Shown here: positions 53,385 to 61,643 of the stretch, piece by piece
Position numbering within the stretch: the first letter of the stretch is position 1
How the letters are laid out: each line of letters starts with the position of its first letter
Assembly (NCBI GenBank): GCA_041660525.1
Contig: JBAZWD010000008.1
Coordinates: 1 to 64,000, forward strand
DNA: 64,000 nucleotides
Origin: JABCZS01 sp041660525
GTDB lineage: Bacteria > Pseudomonadota > Gammaproteobacteria > JABCZS01
Direction: 5' to 3'
The notes under the pieces: generated by a model
The model's database searches: none
Seen by the model: the letters and a program-made list of their open reading frames with translations, nothing else
Told to the model about the DNA's origin: nothing
Position numbers and translations under genes: made by a program

Positions 53385-55532
53385 TTAACGATCAAGTCGT
53401 GGCTGCACTACTGCGCAAGCTTCGTTGACTTTTTCAAGTAAAGCTACACGTTTAGTTGAAATCCAAGGTTTGGTAGTGGCAGAAGAATCAAAACAAATTA
53501 GTTGATAAATTAAATCCTTGAGTGCATCAAATAAGCCCTTAATCCCGCGATGCTCACTAAACTCAGCACTGGAATTCTTTATAGCATTCATAATATTGGC
53601 GACAATATTTTCAGGAGGATGTTGTTCGCTTATTCCTTCCTCTAAAAATCCATATAAACTGTTCACATGTTCTCTATAAAGGATAGCCACACCTTGATCG
53701 TCGATAAGATCAGCATAATCCACGCAATCGTCTAACAATTTCAATAGAGTATTATAAAAATCCTGTTTAAGTACAATTGGATCAGAGAAATTAAAATACT
53801 GCTCATACTCTATGGCAGCAAGATTATCATCTTGAATCACTTCATATAATTTATCAAAAGAGTTAAGATTACCAATTAATATTTTAATATTATTTTGCTT
53901 AGCTGCAGTTTGCGCCTCAGAAAATTGGCATAACACATTTACTTTTGTTTCATAACTCTCTATCGCAAGTTCATTCACCATATCAGTAATACTTTTTGTT
54001 TTTAAAGCTTGTATTACTTGTTTAAAATATGTAATCTCTTCAGATCTCTGCCATTCTAACGGTAAATATTCAAAACCCGCGAGCGCGCTCACACCGTTTA
54101 TTACATCTTCGGCATAAGCCTTAATTAAAAAATTAACAGCATCCTTTCTTTGCAAAGGCCTAAGATTACGTTCTTGTTTGATAAGACACTCACTGATATG
54201 TTTATCGGCATAAAATAAAATCTCAGCTATGCTATCAGGAGAAGTTATATGCTTATTATCGATTTGTGCGAAAACATGTTCCAGGTATTGTGACAACACC
54301 TGCTCAAATTCAAAATCTTTACACACCTCAAAATGCTGATAAAGAGCACCGATTTGCTTATAGAGTAAATTCAATAATTTCTTATCATTAAAATTCACAT
54401 CATCTGCTGCTAGCGCCACTTGTTTGCGAAACGCGGCAAATTGATTATTGTTTTTTGCGGCTATCTCGCACGCATTAATCATATAATGTAACTGGTCTAA
54501 TTTTTTCGTGACATCATCAAGATTAATCACTCTGCCAGCATAATATTGCTGTCTATCAGGATTCTTACGATTTTCAAATTGCTGATTATGCGCCTTAATC
54601 TCATCTAGAATATTTGCTTTATATTCTTCAAAATGCTCGATCACATTCTTTCTAAATTTTGGCACTTGAACTAATGCGATTTTAATAGCATTAAATCGTT
54701 CATCAATATAAGTTTCAAAATCGTTTACATCTTCATTATCAGCAATATGCGCAGTTAAAATAGGCCTTAAAAGCGCTTTATTAAATAAAAAGGATTTTAA
54801 AAAATACTGGTGCACTATTTTATTAAATTCAGGGGAATCACTGCCTCGATTCAATTGCGCAACATGCAGGGGATAAGACGCCTTTCGAAAAAATAATAAG
54901 TTCCAAGGTTTAGCCACCACCATATTGGGGTATATGTTTAAATCAACAGGATGAACCGAAAAAAAGTTTCGCCGACAAGGTTTTCCAGAAAAAGTATTCG
55001 CAAAATTATTTGCTAGGGCTATTCTTTTGAAAAAATCAACAAAAGTGAGATCAAAATCAATTCTGATATTTTGATCAATATCAATATTATTTGGATTTAA
55101 ATCAAGTTCTTCAAATAAATAGATTAATGCAAAATGAGCAGCCGCAGGGATCAGAATATCATCCAAGGCATTTCTGTAACTGGCCTCTTGTTGAGTTAAA
55201 CCATAAAAATCCTCAACCACTTTTGAGAGTAAGGATATGACAACACCGTTTTCATCCGTTCTAACGCGGTATTTGGGCGCGCCATTTTTAGGTCCTATGG
55301 CACGATAAAGTTCTGCTATAGCGGCTAAGATAAAATACATCGTGGGCTTAAAATTAGGATCACTTACTTTTTTAGCTCTTGTGGCGGGGACTTCTACGTA
55401 ATAGCTTGGGTCTTGTTCGGGTTTTTTTTGGAGGTTGTGTTTTTTTACAACAGAGTATTCATACTCTGGCACCAACGTTTCAGTTGCAGTAAATTGATAA
55501 TGATCTGCTTGTTTATTTTCTGGCCCAGGCAT
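53385..55532 (-). CDS. Unknown 715-aa protein with possible kinase-like core
   Basis: I do not recognise the family firmly. Residues 65-165 show a pattern seen in diverse kinases: a helix (ILAAIAELYRAIG), a strand pair (KYRVRTDENGVVISLLSKV), a helix (ILIPAAAHFALIYLF), then ELDLNPNNI (142-150; Asp144, Asn149) and IRIDFDLTF (Asp159, Asp161), like the catalytic loop and metal-binding Asp of phosphoinositide-type and HipA-type kinases. The usual His of this loop is Asn146 here. The other 550 residues are helical. No signal peptide or membrane segment. The AT content and lack of homologous neighbours fit an effector. A -10 box and an 8-codon ORF lie upstream. Confidence 0.6.
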   Translation of the reverse strand: MPGPENKQADHYQFTATETLVPEYEYSVVKKHNLQKKPEQDPSYYVEVPATRAKKVSDPNFKPTMYFILAAIAELYRAIGPKNGAPKYRVRTDENGVVISLLSKVVEDFYGLTQQEASYRNALDDILIPAAAHFALIYLFEELDLNPNNIDIDQNIRIDFDLTFVDFFKRIALANNFANTFSGKPCRRNFFSVHPVDLNIYPNMVVAKPWNLLFFRKASYPLHVAQLNRGSDSPEFNKIVHQYFLKSFLFNKALLRPILTAHIADNEDVNDFETYIDERFNAIKIALVQVPKFRKNVIEHFEEYKANILDEIKAHNQQFENRKNPDRQQYYAGRVINLDDVTKKLDQLHYMINACEIAAKNNNQFAAFRKQVALAADDVNFNDKKLLNLLYKQIGALYQHFEVCKDFEFEQVLSQYLEHVFAQIDNKHITSPDSIAEILFYADKHISECLIKQERNLRPLQRKDAVNFLIKAYAEDVINGVSALAGFEYLPLEWQRSEEITYFKQVIQALKTKSITDMVNELAIESYETKVNVLCQFSEAQTAAKQNNIKILIGNLNSFDKLYEVIQDDNLAAIEYEQYFNFSDPIVLKQDFYNTLLKLLDDCVDYADLIDDQGVAILYREHVNSLYGFLEEGISEQHPPENIVANIMNAIKNSSAEFSEHRGIKGLFDALKDLIYQLICFDSSATTKPWISTKRVALLEKVNEACAVVQPRLDR

Positions 55533-55545
55533 ACTGCATACTCAC

Positions 55546-55551
55546 ATTATA
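55546..55551 (-). promoter_or_regulatory. -10 box (TATAAT) upstream of the 715-aa gene
   Basis: On the reverse strand TATAAT is followed by 6 nt and an ATG at 55539, which opens an 8-codon frame (MQYAWARK, stop) overlapping the main start at 55532 in another frame. The main ATG is 13 nt from the -10 and also has no Shine-Dalgarno sequence. Confidence 0.5.
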
Positions 55552-55558
55552 AATATTG

Positions 55559-57106
55559 TTAGTGTGAATCTATAGGCGCGCGCAAGTGTTTAAAACGTAG
55601 TCCCGCTGCGAATAAAACGAGCAAATAAGTCAGTCCACCCACTATTACCAGTAAACTCAGTCCTATCACCCTTGACTTTGTATCCAATAATAACCACTCG
55701 CCATAGTAATTCATGATCCATATTAACACATAAATCATCGCGCCATTGGCCAGAATTAATTGTAAAATAAACTCTAACCAGCGTGTTTGTAGGCGAAACT
55801 GCGCATGCCTATATAAACGTGCATATAATAAGCCTGCGTTTAATAATGCCGATAATGTCGTCGACATCGCCAAGCCTACATGGGCAAAATACTGCATTAA
55901 TACCGCGCTCAAGGCCACATTCACAAATAAACAAATCACTGCGATGCGTACTGGCGCTCTGACATCTTGTCTGGCATAACAAGCCGCTGCGAGGATTTTA
56001 ATAAAAATAAAGATCGCCAAGCCAAAACCAAATGCGATTAATGCCTGTTGTGATTGAATCATATCAAAAGGCGTAAATTTTCCGTATTGAAATAACGTTG
56101 TCATTAAAGGACCTGAGATGACAATTAAAGCGATAGATGCAGGAATGCCGATTAAGCATACGGCTTTTAAAGCCCAGTCCAATACACCATGAAAATTACC
56201 TTTATCTGATTTAGCATGTTGTTTCGACAAATGTGGTAAAACGACAGTTGCTAAAGCGATACCAAAAACACCTAATGGGAATTGCATCAGACGTTCAGCA
56301 AAATAAAGCCAGGACACACTACCTGGCGCTAAAAATGAAGCAAAAATAGTAACGACTAATAAGTTCACTTGCACCACACTGGCTGCAAAAATTAATGGCG
56401 CAATTAAAGTCAGTAGCCGTTTTACAGCCGGGTCTTTAAATGCAATTTTTGCACGCGGTAATAATTTTAAATGCCATAAAAAAGGTAATTGCAAAGCGAG
56501 CTGCAAAATCCCGCCTAATAATACGCCATAAGCTAGCGCATAAATGGGTTCTTCTAAATAGCCACGTAACCACAGCGTGGTGCCTATCATGGCTAGATTT
56601 AATAAAATGGGGGTTAATGCAGGAATGGCGAATTTATTGAAGGTATTTAATATGCCTGCGCAAAATGCTGTTAAAGATATAAAAAATAAATACGGGGCTG
56701 TGATGTATAACATGTGCGTGGCTAAAGTGAAGCGCTCGCCATCGACATCAAAGCCTGGTGCAAATATACGTATGACCATGGGCGCGCCTAGCATCAACAA
56801 ACACATGACGATAAACACGATGACGGCTAAACTACCCGCAACTTTATCGATGAAATTTTTAATTTCATGCGGACCATGTTTAGTGTGATATTCAGAGAGC
56901 AAAGGCACAAAAGCTTGAGAAAAAGCGCCTTCGGCTAAAAGACTGCGCATAAAATTAGGAATTTTAAAGGCAATTAAAAATGCGTCATACGCAGGGCCCG
57001 CGCCAAAAAATGTGGCCACTAAAATATCACGGATAAAACCCATGATACGTGAAAGTAAGGTCATGAACCCTACGACGGAGGCGGATTTTGTAAGTTGTTT
57101 GCTCAT
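55559..57106 (-). CDS. murJ: Lipid II flippase MurJ
   Basis: The protein has 515 residues with about 14 membrane segments. The start SASVVGFMTLLSRIMGFIRDILVATFFGAGPAYDAFLIAFKIPNFMRSLLAEGAFSQAFVP is the MviN/MurJ signature with conserved Arg residues of the central cavity. It moves lipid II across the inner membrane. It lies just downstream (in transcription sense) of the second MITE-like element. Confidence 0.95.
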   Translation of the reverse strand: MSKQLTKSASVVGFMTLLSRIMGFIRDILVATFFGAGPAYDAFLIAFKIPNFMRSLLAEGAFSQAFVPLLSEYHTKHGPHEIKNFIDKVAGSLAVIVFIVMCLLMLGAPMVIRIFAPGFDVDGERFTLATHMLYITAPYLFFISLTAFCAGILNTFNKFAIPALTPILLNLAMIGTTLWLRGYLEEPIYALAYGVLLGGILQLALQLPFLWHLKLLPRAKIAFKDPAVKRLLTLIAPLIFAASVVQVNLLVVTIFASFLAPGSVSWLYFAERLMQFPLGVFGIALATVVLPHLSKQHAKSDKGNFHGVLDWALKAVCLIGIPASIALIVISGPLMTTLFQYGKFTPFDMIQSQQALIAFGFGLAIFIFIKILAAACYARQDVRAPVRIAVICLFVNVALSAVLMQYFAHVGLAMSTTLSALLNAGLLYARLYRHAQFRLQTRWLEFILQLILANGAMIYVLIWIMNYYGEWLLLDTKSRVIGLSLLVIVGGLTYLLVLFAAGLRFKHLRAPIDSH

Positions 57107-57143
57107 GTTATTTTTTGTGTACCTGTGTGTATTCTAGCATCGC

Positions 57144-57288
57144 GGGCGAAAGATTTTTCGCCCCTACGGATGTTGGGTTTTCCACATATTATGACTCGCG
57201 ATTCTGGGATATTTGAAATAACCAAAGAGTTCACGAAACATCATATATCACCATTACAACATCCGTAGGGGCGAAAAATCTTTCGCCC
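57144..57288. mobile_element. MITE-like element, copy 2 (145 bp)
   Basis: Perfect 32-bp inverted repeats (57144-57175 and 57257-57288) share the first 29 bp with copy 1 at 46342-46489. Each end is a hairpin GGGCGAAA-GATT-TTTCGCCC. The middle again contains GGGATATTTGAAAT and is otherwise diverged. It fills most of the gap between murJ and recQ and may double as a terminator for recQ. Confidence 0.82.
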
Positions 57289-57305
57289 TCTTATGTTACG
57301 AGGGC

Positions 57306-59057
57306 TTATGCACTTTGTTTACTATACCCTACCAAACAGTTTAACACCGCCTCGCCATAACGTTTTAATTTTTCATCCCCTATGCCATTAATTTCCAACA
57401 AACCAGGCAAGGTCTTAGGCTGATGCATACAAATCTCAATTAAAGTCTTATCATGAAAAATGACAAATGGCGGCAATCCTGCTTTTGTCGCTAACTTCTT
57501 ACGCAAAGCGCTCAGCTGCGCAAACAAAGACTTATCATAATCCACAGGTTCAATCTTAGCCTTTTTAGCAGCATGTTTCTTCTCACGAAAAAACACCGTT
57601 TGCTTTTCTTTTAAAATTTTCCGGCTGTTTTCAGTAAACTGCAACAAAGGATATTCCCCTTGCGAAATCTGCAAAAAACCCTGCTGAATCAAACTTAAAA
57701 TATAATGCTGCAATTCTTTCTGACCACATTCTGGCATTAAACCATAAGTCGATAATCGATCATGACCTCTGCTTAAAATATTTTTATTTTTAGAGCCTCG
57801 CAATACATCCACCACATAATTCATACCAAAACGCTCTTGAAGACGATAAACACAAGATAATATTTTTTGCGCAATCACCGTGCCTTCAATGACTTTAGTT
57901 TCTGATAAACAATTATCACAAGCTTCGCATTGCTCATGATCATATTTTTGGGAAAAATATTCCAGCAGATCAATGCGCCGGCATTTTAAAGAAGAGCAAA
58001 ACGCAAACATCTTCTCTGGTAATCCGGTATGCGATTTTGCCAAATGTTTTTGCACTAATAAATCCTGGAAATGATATAACATCGTACATTCAGCGACTAA
58101 ACCATCGCGACCCGCACGACCCATTTCTTGATAATATTGCTCAATACTTTTAGGCATATTGGCATGAATTACATAACGAATATTGGATTTATGCACGCCC
58201 ATCCCAAAAGCCACCGTGGCCACAATGATTAAGGCATCGTCATTCATAAAAGCACGCTGCGCGCGCGTGCGATCGTGCTCAGATAAACCCGCATGATATT
58301 TGGTAACGCGCTTTCCCTTTTGCACTAAAAAATCATGCAACTCATCGACAGCTTTTCGCGTGCTGGCGTAAATAATGCCAGAATGTTCTGCATGCGCTGT
58401 TAAATGTTCTAATAATTGTTTATGTAAATCAACGCGCTCGATAATGCGAATAATTAAATTAGGTCTATCAAAACTACTTTGAACTTTATGAGGATTTTTA
58501 AACACCAATTGTTTGCAAATATCTTCATTTACTGTTTGCGTCGCAGTTGCGGTAAAAGCGGCGATGGCTTTATTGGGAAAGTGTTTTTTTAGTACTTGCA
58601 ATGCGCGGTATTCCGGGCGAAAATCATGTCCCCATTGGGAAATACAATGCGCTTCATCAATTACAAAAAAACTAATATGGGCTTGCTTTAAGCATTCTAA
58701 AAAGCGCTCCTGCACTAAACGCTCAGGTGCAATATAAATTAATTGGTACTGATTTAAATCCGCTAATACTTCATCGATGAGTTGCCAAGCCACGCTACTA
58801 TTGATAAATGCTGCGCGTATGCCTTGTTGGTTTAAATAAGCCACTTGATCTTGCATCAACGCAATCAAAGGCGAAATAACAATAGCAACACCTTCTGAAA
58901 TAACAGCAGGCAATTGGAAACATAAGGATTTCCCAGCGCCTGTAGGTAAAACGGCCAGAACATCTTGTCCTGCTAAAATATTATCAATAATTTCTTCTTG
59001 GTACGGGCGAAAAGCATCGTAACCAAAATAATGTTGGAGTGCTGCTAATTTGTTCAT
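57306..59057 (-). CDS. recQ: ATP-dependent DNA helicase RecQ
   Basis: The protein has 583 residues. It has Walker A in AVLPTGAGKSLCFQLP, the DEAH motif VIDEAHCISQWGHDFRPEY, helicase motifs V and VI (VATVAFGMGVHKSNIRYVIHANMPKSIEQYYQEMGRAGRDG), a Cys4 zinc site (SLKCRR...CEACDNCLS) and a C-terminal HRDC domain (about 505-575). It unwinds DNA in recombination repair. It follows rdgC after 10 bp. Confidence 0.95.
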   Translation of the reverse strand: MNKLAALQHYFGYDAFRPYQEEIIDNILAGQDVLAVLPTGAGKSLCFQLPAVISEGVAIVISPLIALMQDQVAYLNQQGIRAAFINSSVAWQLIDEVLADLNQYQLIYIAPERLVQERFLECLKQAHISFFVIDEAHCISQWGHDFRPEYRALQVLKKHFPNKAIAAFTATATQTVNEDICKQLVFKNPHKVQSSFDRPNLIIRIIERVDLHKQLLEHLTAHAEHSGIIYASTRKAVDELHDFLVQKGKRVTKYHAGLSEHDRTRAQRAFMNDDALIIVATVAFGMGVHKSNIRYVIHANMPKSIEQYYQEMGRAGRDGLVAECTMLYHFQDLLVQKHLAKSHTGLPEKMFAFCSSLKCRRIDLLEYFSQKYDHEQCEACDNCLSETKVIEGTVIAQKILSCVYRLQERFGMNYVVDVLRGSKNKNILSRGHDRLSTYGLMPECGQKELQHYILSLIQQGFLQISQGEYPLLQFTENSRKILKEKQTVFFREKKHAAKKAKIEPVDYDKSLFAQLSALRKKLATKAGLPPFVIFHDKTLIEICMHQPKTLPGLLEINGIGDEKLKRYGEAVLNCLVGYSKQSA

Positions 59058-59067
59058 GTCACACGCT

Positions 59068-60003
59068 CTACGCTTTTATTGCTTCGTTTTCCGTTTGCAA
59101 TGAAGGGGTAGGTGTTTTTGCTAATAATGCCAACAGATCTGACATGAGCTCAGAAACTGCTTGCGTCATTAAAATAAAATCGACATCGAATTGTTGTTGT
59201 TCTGTTTGTGCATCCCCTGCATCACTTGACTCTAATTTATCCTGAAAATCTAAACCGCGCAATAAAAATTCGCTGGTTAAATTAAAATTAACCCGATCTT
59301 GCCAACTTAATGCTAATTGTTTCACTTGGCAACCATCGGTTAATAAGGATTGTATCGGCGTTGCCGATAAATTTTGTTGCTGACAACGAATCGTGCGACT
59401 TTGTTGACTTGGATCTTGCAATACACAGGCTTTTTCAATTGAAAAACTTTGCGGATAAGAATGATTTTGTAACCAATCCGTTAATACAAAACTTAAATCT
59501 TTTAATTCAGGAATAACCGGCGAATGATCCGGCAATACTTTTTTCCAGCTATTTAAAAAATAACCAATTTCTTTAGGATGCGCAGCATTTAAAATTAAAG
59601 AACCGTTTTTAGTATCTACATAAGCATACAATTGTTTTAAACGACTAAAAGCACGCGGCAAAAGTGTTGCGATAATATCAGCTTGCATCGCTTGTTTTTC
59701 TTTATAAGGAACTTTACGCCCTTGCGTGTGCTCGATCACTTTGATGCGTTCAATTAAAGCTTGACGTACAACGGTTGAAGGCAGAATTTTTTCTTCTACT
59801 TGCAAACACACCATCATATAACCGTTGGCCGCATGAACCAGTGGCGCATCGATTTGATCAAGTGGTGGAATAAAACCCATGCCAACTGGCAAAGATGGCA
59901 AACAAGGTTCAAATAATAAACCTTCAAGCGCTTCGCTTAAATAATCGACTTGGTAAGGAAAACCTGCTTTGAGATGGAAATATTGAATTTGTTTAAACCA
60001 CAT
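59068..60003 (-). CDS. rdgC: Recombination-associated protein RdgC
   Basis: The protein has 311 residues. The start WFKQIQYFHLK and the block EKQAMQADIIATLLPRAFSRLKQLYAYVDTKNG are characteristic. RdgC forms a ring on DNA and limits RecA loading. A TATAAT box lies 23 bp upstream. Pairing with recQ makes a small repair operon. Confidence 0.93.
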   Translation of the reverse strand: MWFKQIQYFHLKAGFPYQVDYLSEALEGLLFEPCLPSLPVGMGFIPPLDQIDAPLVHAANGYMMVCLQVEEKILPSTVVRQALIERIKVIEHTQGRKVPYKEKQAMQADIIATLLPRAFSRLKQLYAYVDTKNGSLILNAAHPKEIGYFLNSWKKVLPDHSPVIPELKDLSFVLTDWLQNHSYPQSFSIEKACVLQDPSQQSRTIRCQQQNLSATPIQSLLTDGCQVKQLALSWQDRVNFNLTSEFLLRGLDFQDKLESSDAGDAQTEQQQFDVDFILMTQAVSELMSDLLALLAKTPTPSLQTENEAIKA

Positions 60004-60056
60004 AGACGCTCCCTGTTTAAGGGAGGATTATACAGTATTAGCTACCAGATTAAAGC

Positions 60057-60082
60057 ACCCCGCATGGAAATCCATGCAGGGT
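60057..60082 (-). terminator. Possible terminator after the KQPL-repeat gene
   Basis: GCATGG and CCATGC (60062-60067, 60072-60077), extended by CCC/GGG around one bulged base, form a hairpin just after the 60090 stop. On the reverse strand it is followed by a short T-rich stretch (TTTAAT). Confidence 0.5.
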
Positions 60083-60089
60083 TATCGCT

Positions 60090-60260
60090 TTACCAGCCTT
60101 TTTGGCTAGAATCTTTATTGCCTTTAGAAGGATTACCTTTAGAAGGATGAGTGGTACCTAAAGGTTGTTTAGAGGTTAAGGGTTGCTTAGCCTGCAAAGG
60201 TTGTTTATTTAAAGGTTGGTTGCTTAAAGGTTGTTTTTGAGTTTTATTTTTATTTGACAT
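60090..60260 (-). CDS. Small low-complexity protein with QPL repeats
   Basis: The protein has 56 residues starting at the ATG at 60260, which has AGAGGA well placed. It is built of repeats: KQPLSNQPLNKQPLQAKQPL, then TSKQPLG, then a GNPSKGNKD stretch. It is basic, without hydrophobic segment, hence disordered. A proper ribosome site and a terminator-like hairpin on each side support that it is expressed. Function unknown. Confidence 0.6.
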   Translation of the reverse strand: MSNKNKTQKQPLSNQPLNKQPLQAKQPLTSKQPLGTTHPSKGNPSKGNKDSSQKGW

Positions 60261-60383
60261 GGTATTTTCCTCTTTGTTATTGTTCTTCACATAATTTAAT
60301 ATTAGTTTAGTTTCTTAGTAAGTCCAATAGGTCAAAGGCGGTAGGCCAAAAAATATTTTTCCTTTATTTTTCATGATGATAAA

Positions 60384-61631
60384 TCAAGCATTCGATAGCA
60401 GCAGTTTGAAATACGATTGAGCTGCGTCATCATCAATTAAATGAATGGAAACCATATAGGCGGTAACAATGCTGCACGCAGCTTCGTTAACGTTGTGACT
60501 TTTTTTCTCAAACATTACCTTTTCGGGTATTTCAGCACATATTATTGCAACTTGCTCTTTGCTTGTCTTTGCCGCTGCTATTTTTTGCGATTCACTGATC
60601 GACCTTGCAGTAACAAACTCTTCAATTTTTTTATATACAGCGAATAATTTATGTTTTTCATCTGATTTGCCATCAGAATATTCGCGTATAAATTTAATGA
60701 TATTTTCGACACCATTTCGTGGATCAGTAATAATATCCACAATACTGCCAGCATCATCCAATAACATGATCCTGGCTGCCCAGTCAGCAAGTTCCGTGCT
60801 CCCTTCTAAACAAAGTTCGCTATGCGCATTAAAGAATTTAATCATAATATCTGCACGTTGAATCGACATTTTTTTTATGCGTTTATAAATATAAACATAT
60901 TGTTTTATCGTGTTTTCAACTGTATTATGCATCACTTCGTATTTATCTCTGATTTGATGCTCTTTATAATTGTTGTGATGAAATAATGCCTTGTTTAAAC
61001 TCTCCGCAGCTCTGACTCGCTCAATTTCGGTCTTTGCAGTTTTTTTTGTTGCGAGCAGTTGAGAGAATTTAATATATTTTTGAACATGATCAAATGCTAT
61101 AGCGTAAGATGAACCTTTTACTCGTGTATTTGGATTGTTCGAATAAGTTTTCTCAAGATCTGCCAATATTTCTTTAAAATAATCTGCTGAATTATCAAAA
61201 AACTTTTCTTGATTGATAAAAAAAGCATGATCATAAGCTTTAATAAAATTCTTAATGTTTTCGTTGAGAATCAAAATATCTGCGATCGGAATCTGCGTAC
61301 CCTGCATATTATTTTTCAAAAATTGTTTCACATGATTCTCGATATTTTCAACGGCACCTTGAATATAGCTGTAACAACCCTCTTGAATCGATGCTTCTAC
61401 CTCTTTGCTGTCAGACAATAAGATTGCAAACTCTTTTAATTTTTCATGCAATCTTTGCAGTTTTTCACGAACATCCTGCGCATTGGTTGAGTCTGTTTTT
61501 TTGATACTGAACCATTTATTCGTCACTAAATTTGCATTAGCAATATTTTCTTGAACTGGAAAAGTATTTAATACTTGCTCCAAGCTTTGCGCTAGTTCTT
61601 CTACCCATGCTTTACAATCTTCTTTTAACAT
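60384..61631 (-). CDS. Unknown 415-aa helical protein
   Basis: I do not recognise it. It is almost fully helical, with acidic and Lys-rich amphipathic stretches (EKLKEFAILLSDSKEVEASIQEG, ILADLEKTYSNNPN). No signal peptide or membrane segment. It starts 12 bp after the stop of the 512-aa membrane gene with a GGTAG ribosome site, so both form an operon. Effector-like composition, function open. Confidence 0.6.
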   Translation of the reverse strand: MLKEDCKAWVEELAQSLEQVLNTFPVQENIANANLVTNKWFSIKKTDSTNAQDVREKLQRLHEKLKEFAILLSDSKEVEASIQEGCYSYIQGAVENIENHVKQFLKNNMQGTQIPIADILILNENIKNFIKAYDHAFFINQEKFFDNSADYFKEILADLEKTYSNNPNTRVKGSSYAIAFDHVQKYIKFSQLLATKKTAKTEIERVRAAESLNKALFHHNNYKEHQIRDKYEVMHNTVENTIKQYVYIYKRIKKMSIQRADIMIKFFNAHSELCLEGSTELADWAARIMLLDDAGSIVDIITDPRNGVENIIKFIREYSDGKSDEKHKLFAVYKKIEEFVTARSISESQKIAAAKTSKEQVAIICAEIPEKVMFEKKSHNVNEAACSIVTAYMVSIHLIDDDAAQSYFKLLLSNA

Positions 61632-61643
61632 TATCTACCTATA

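Noticed and set aside
60009..60025. Hairpin CTCCC/GGGAG before rdgC that could hide its ribosome site
   Set aside because: The predicted transcription start (TATAAT at 60027-60032) would remove part of the stem, so it is unlikely to form in the mRNA.
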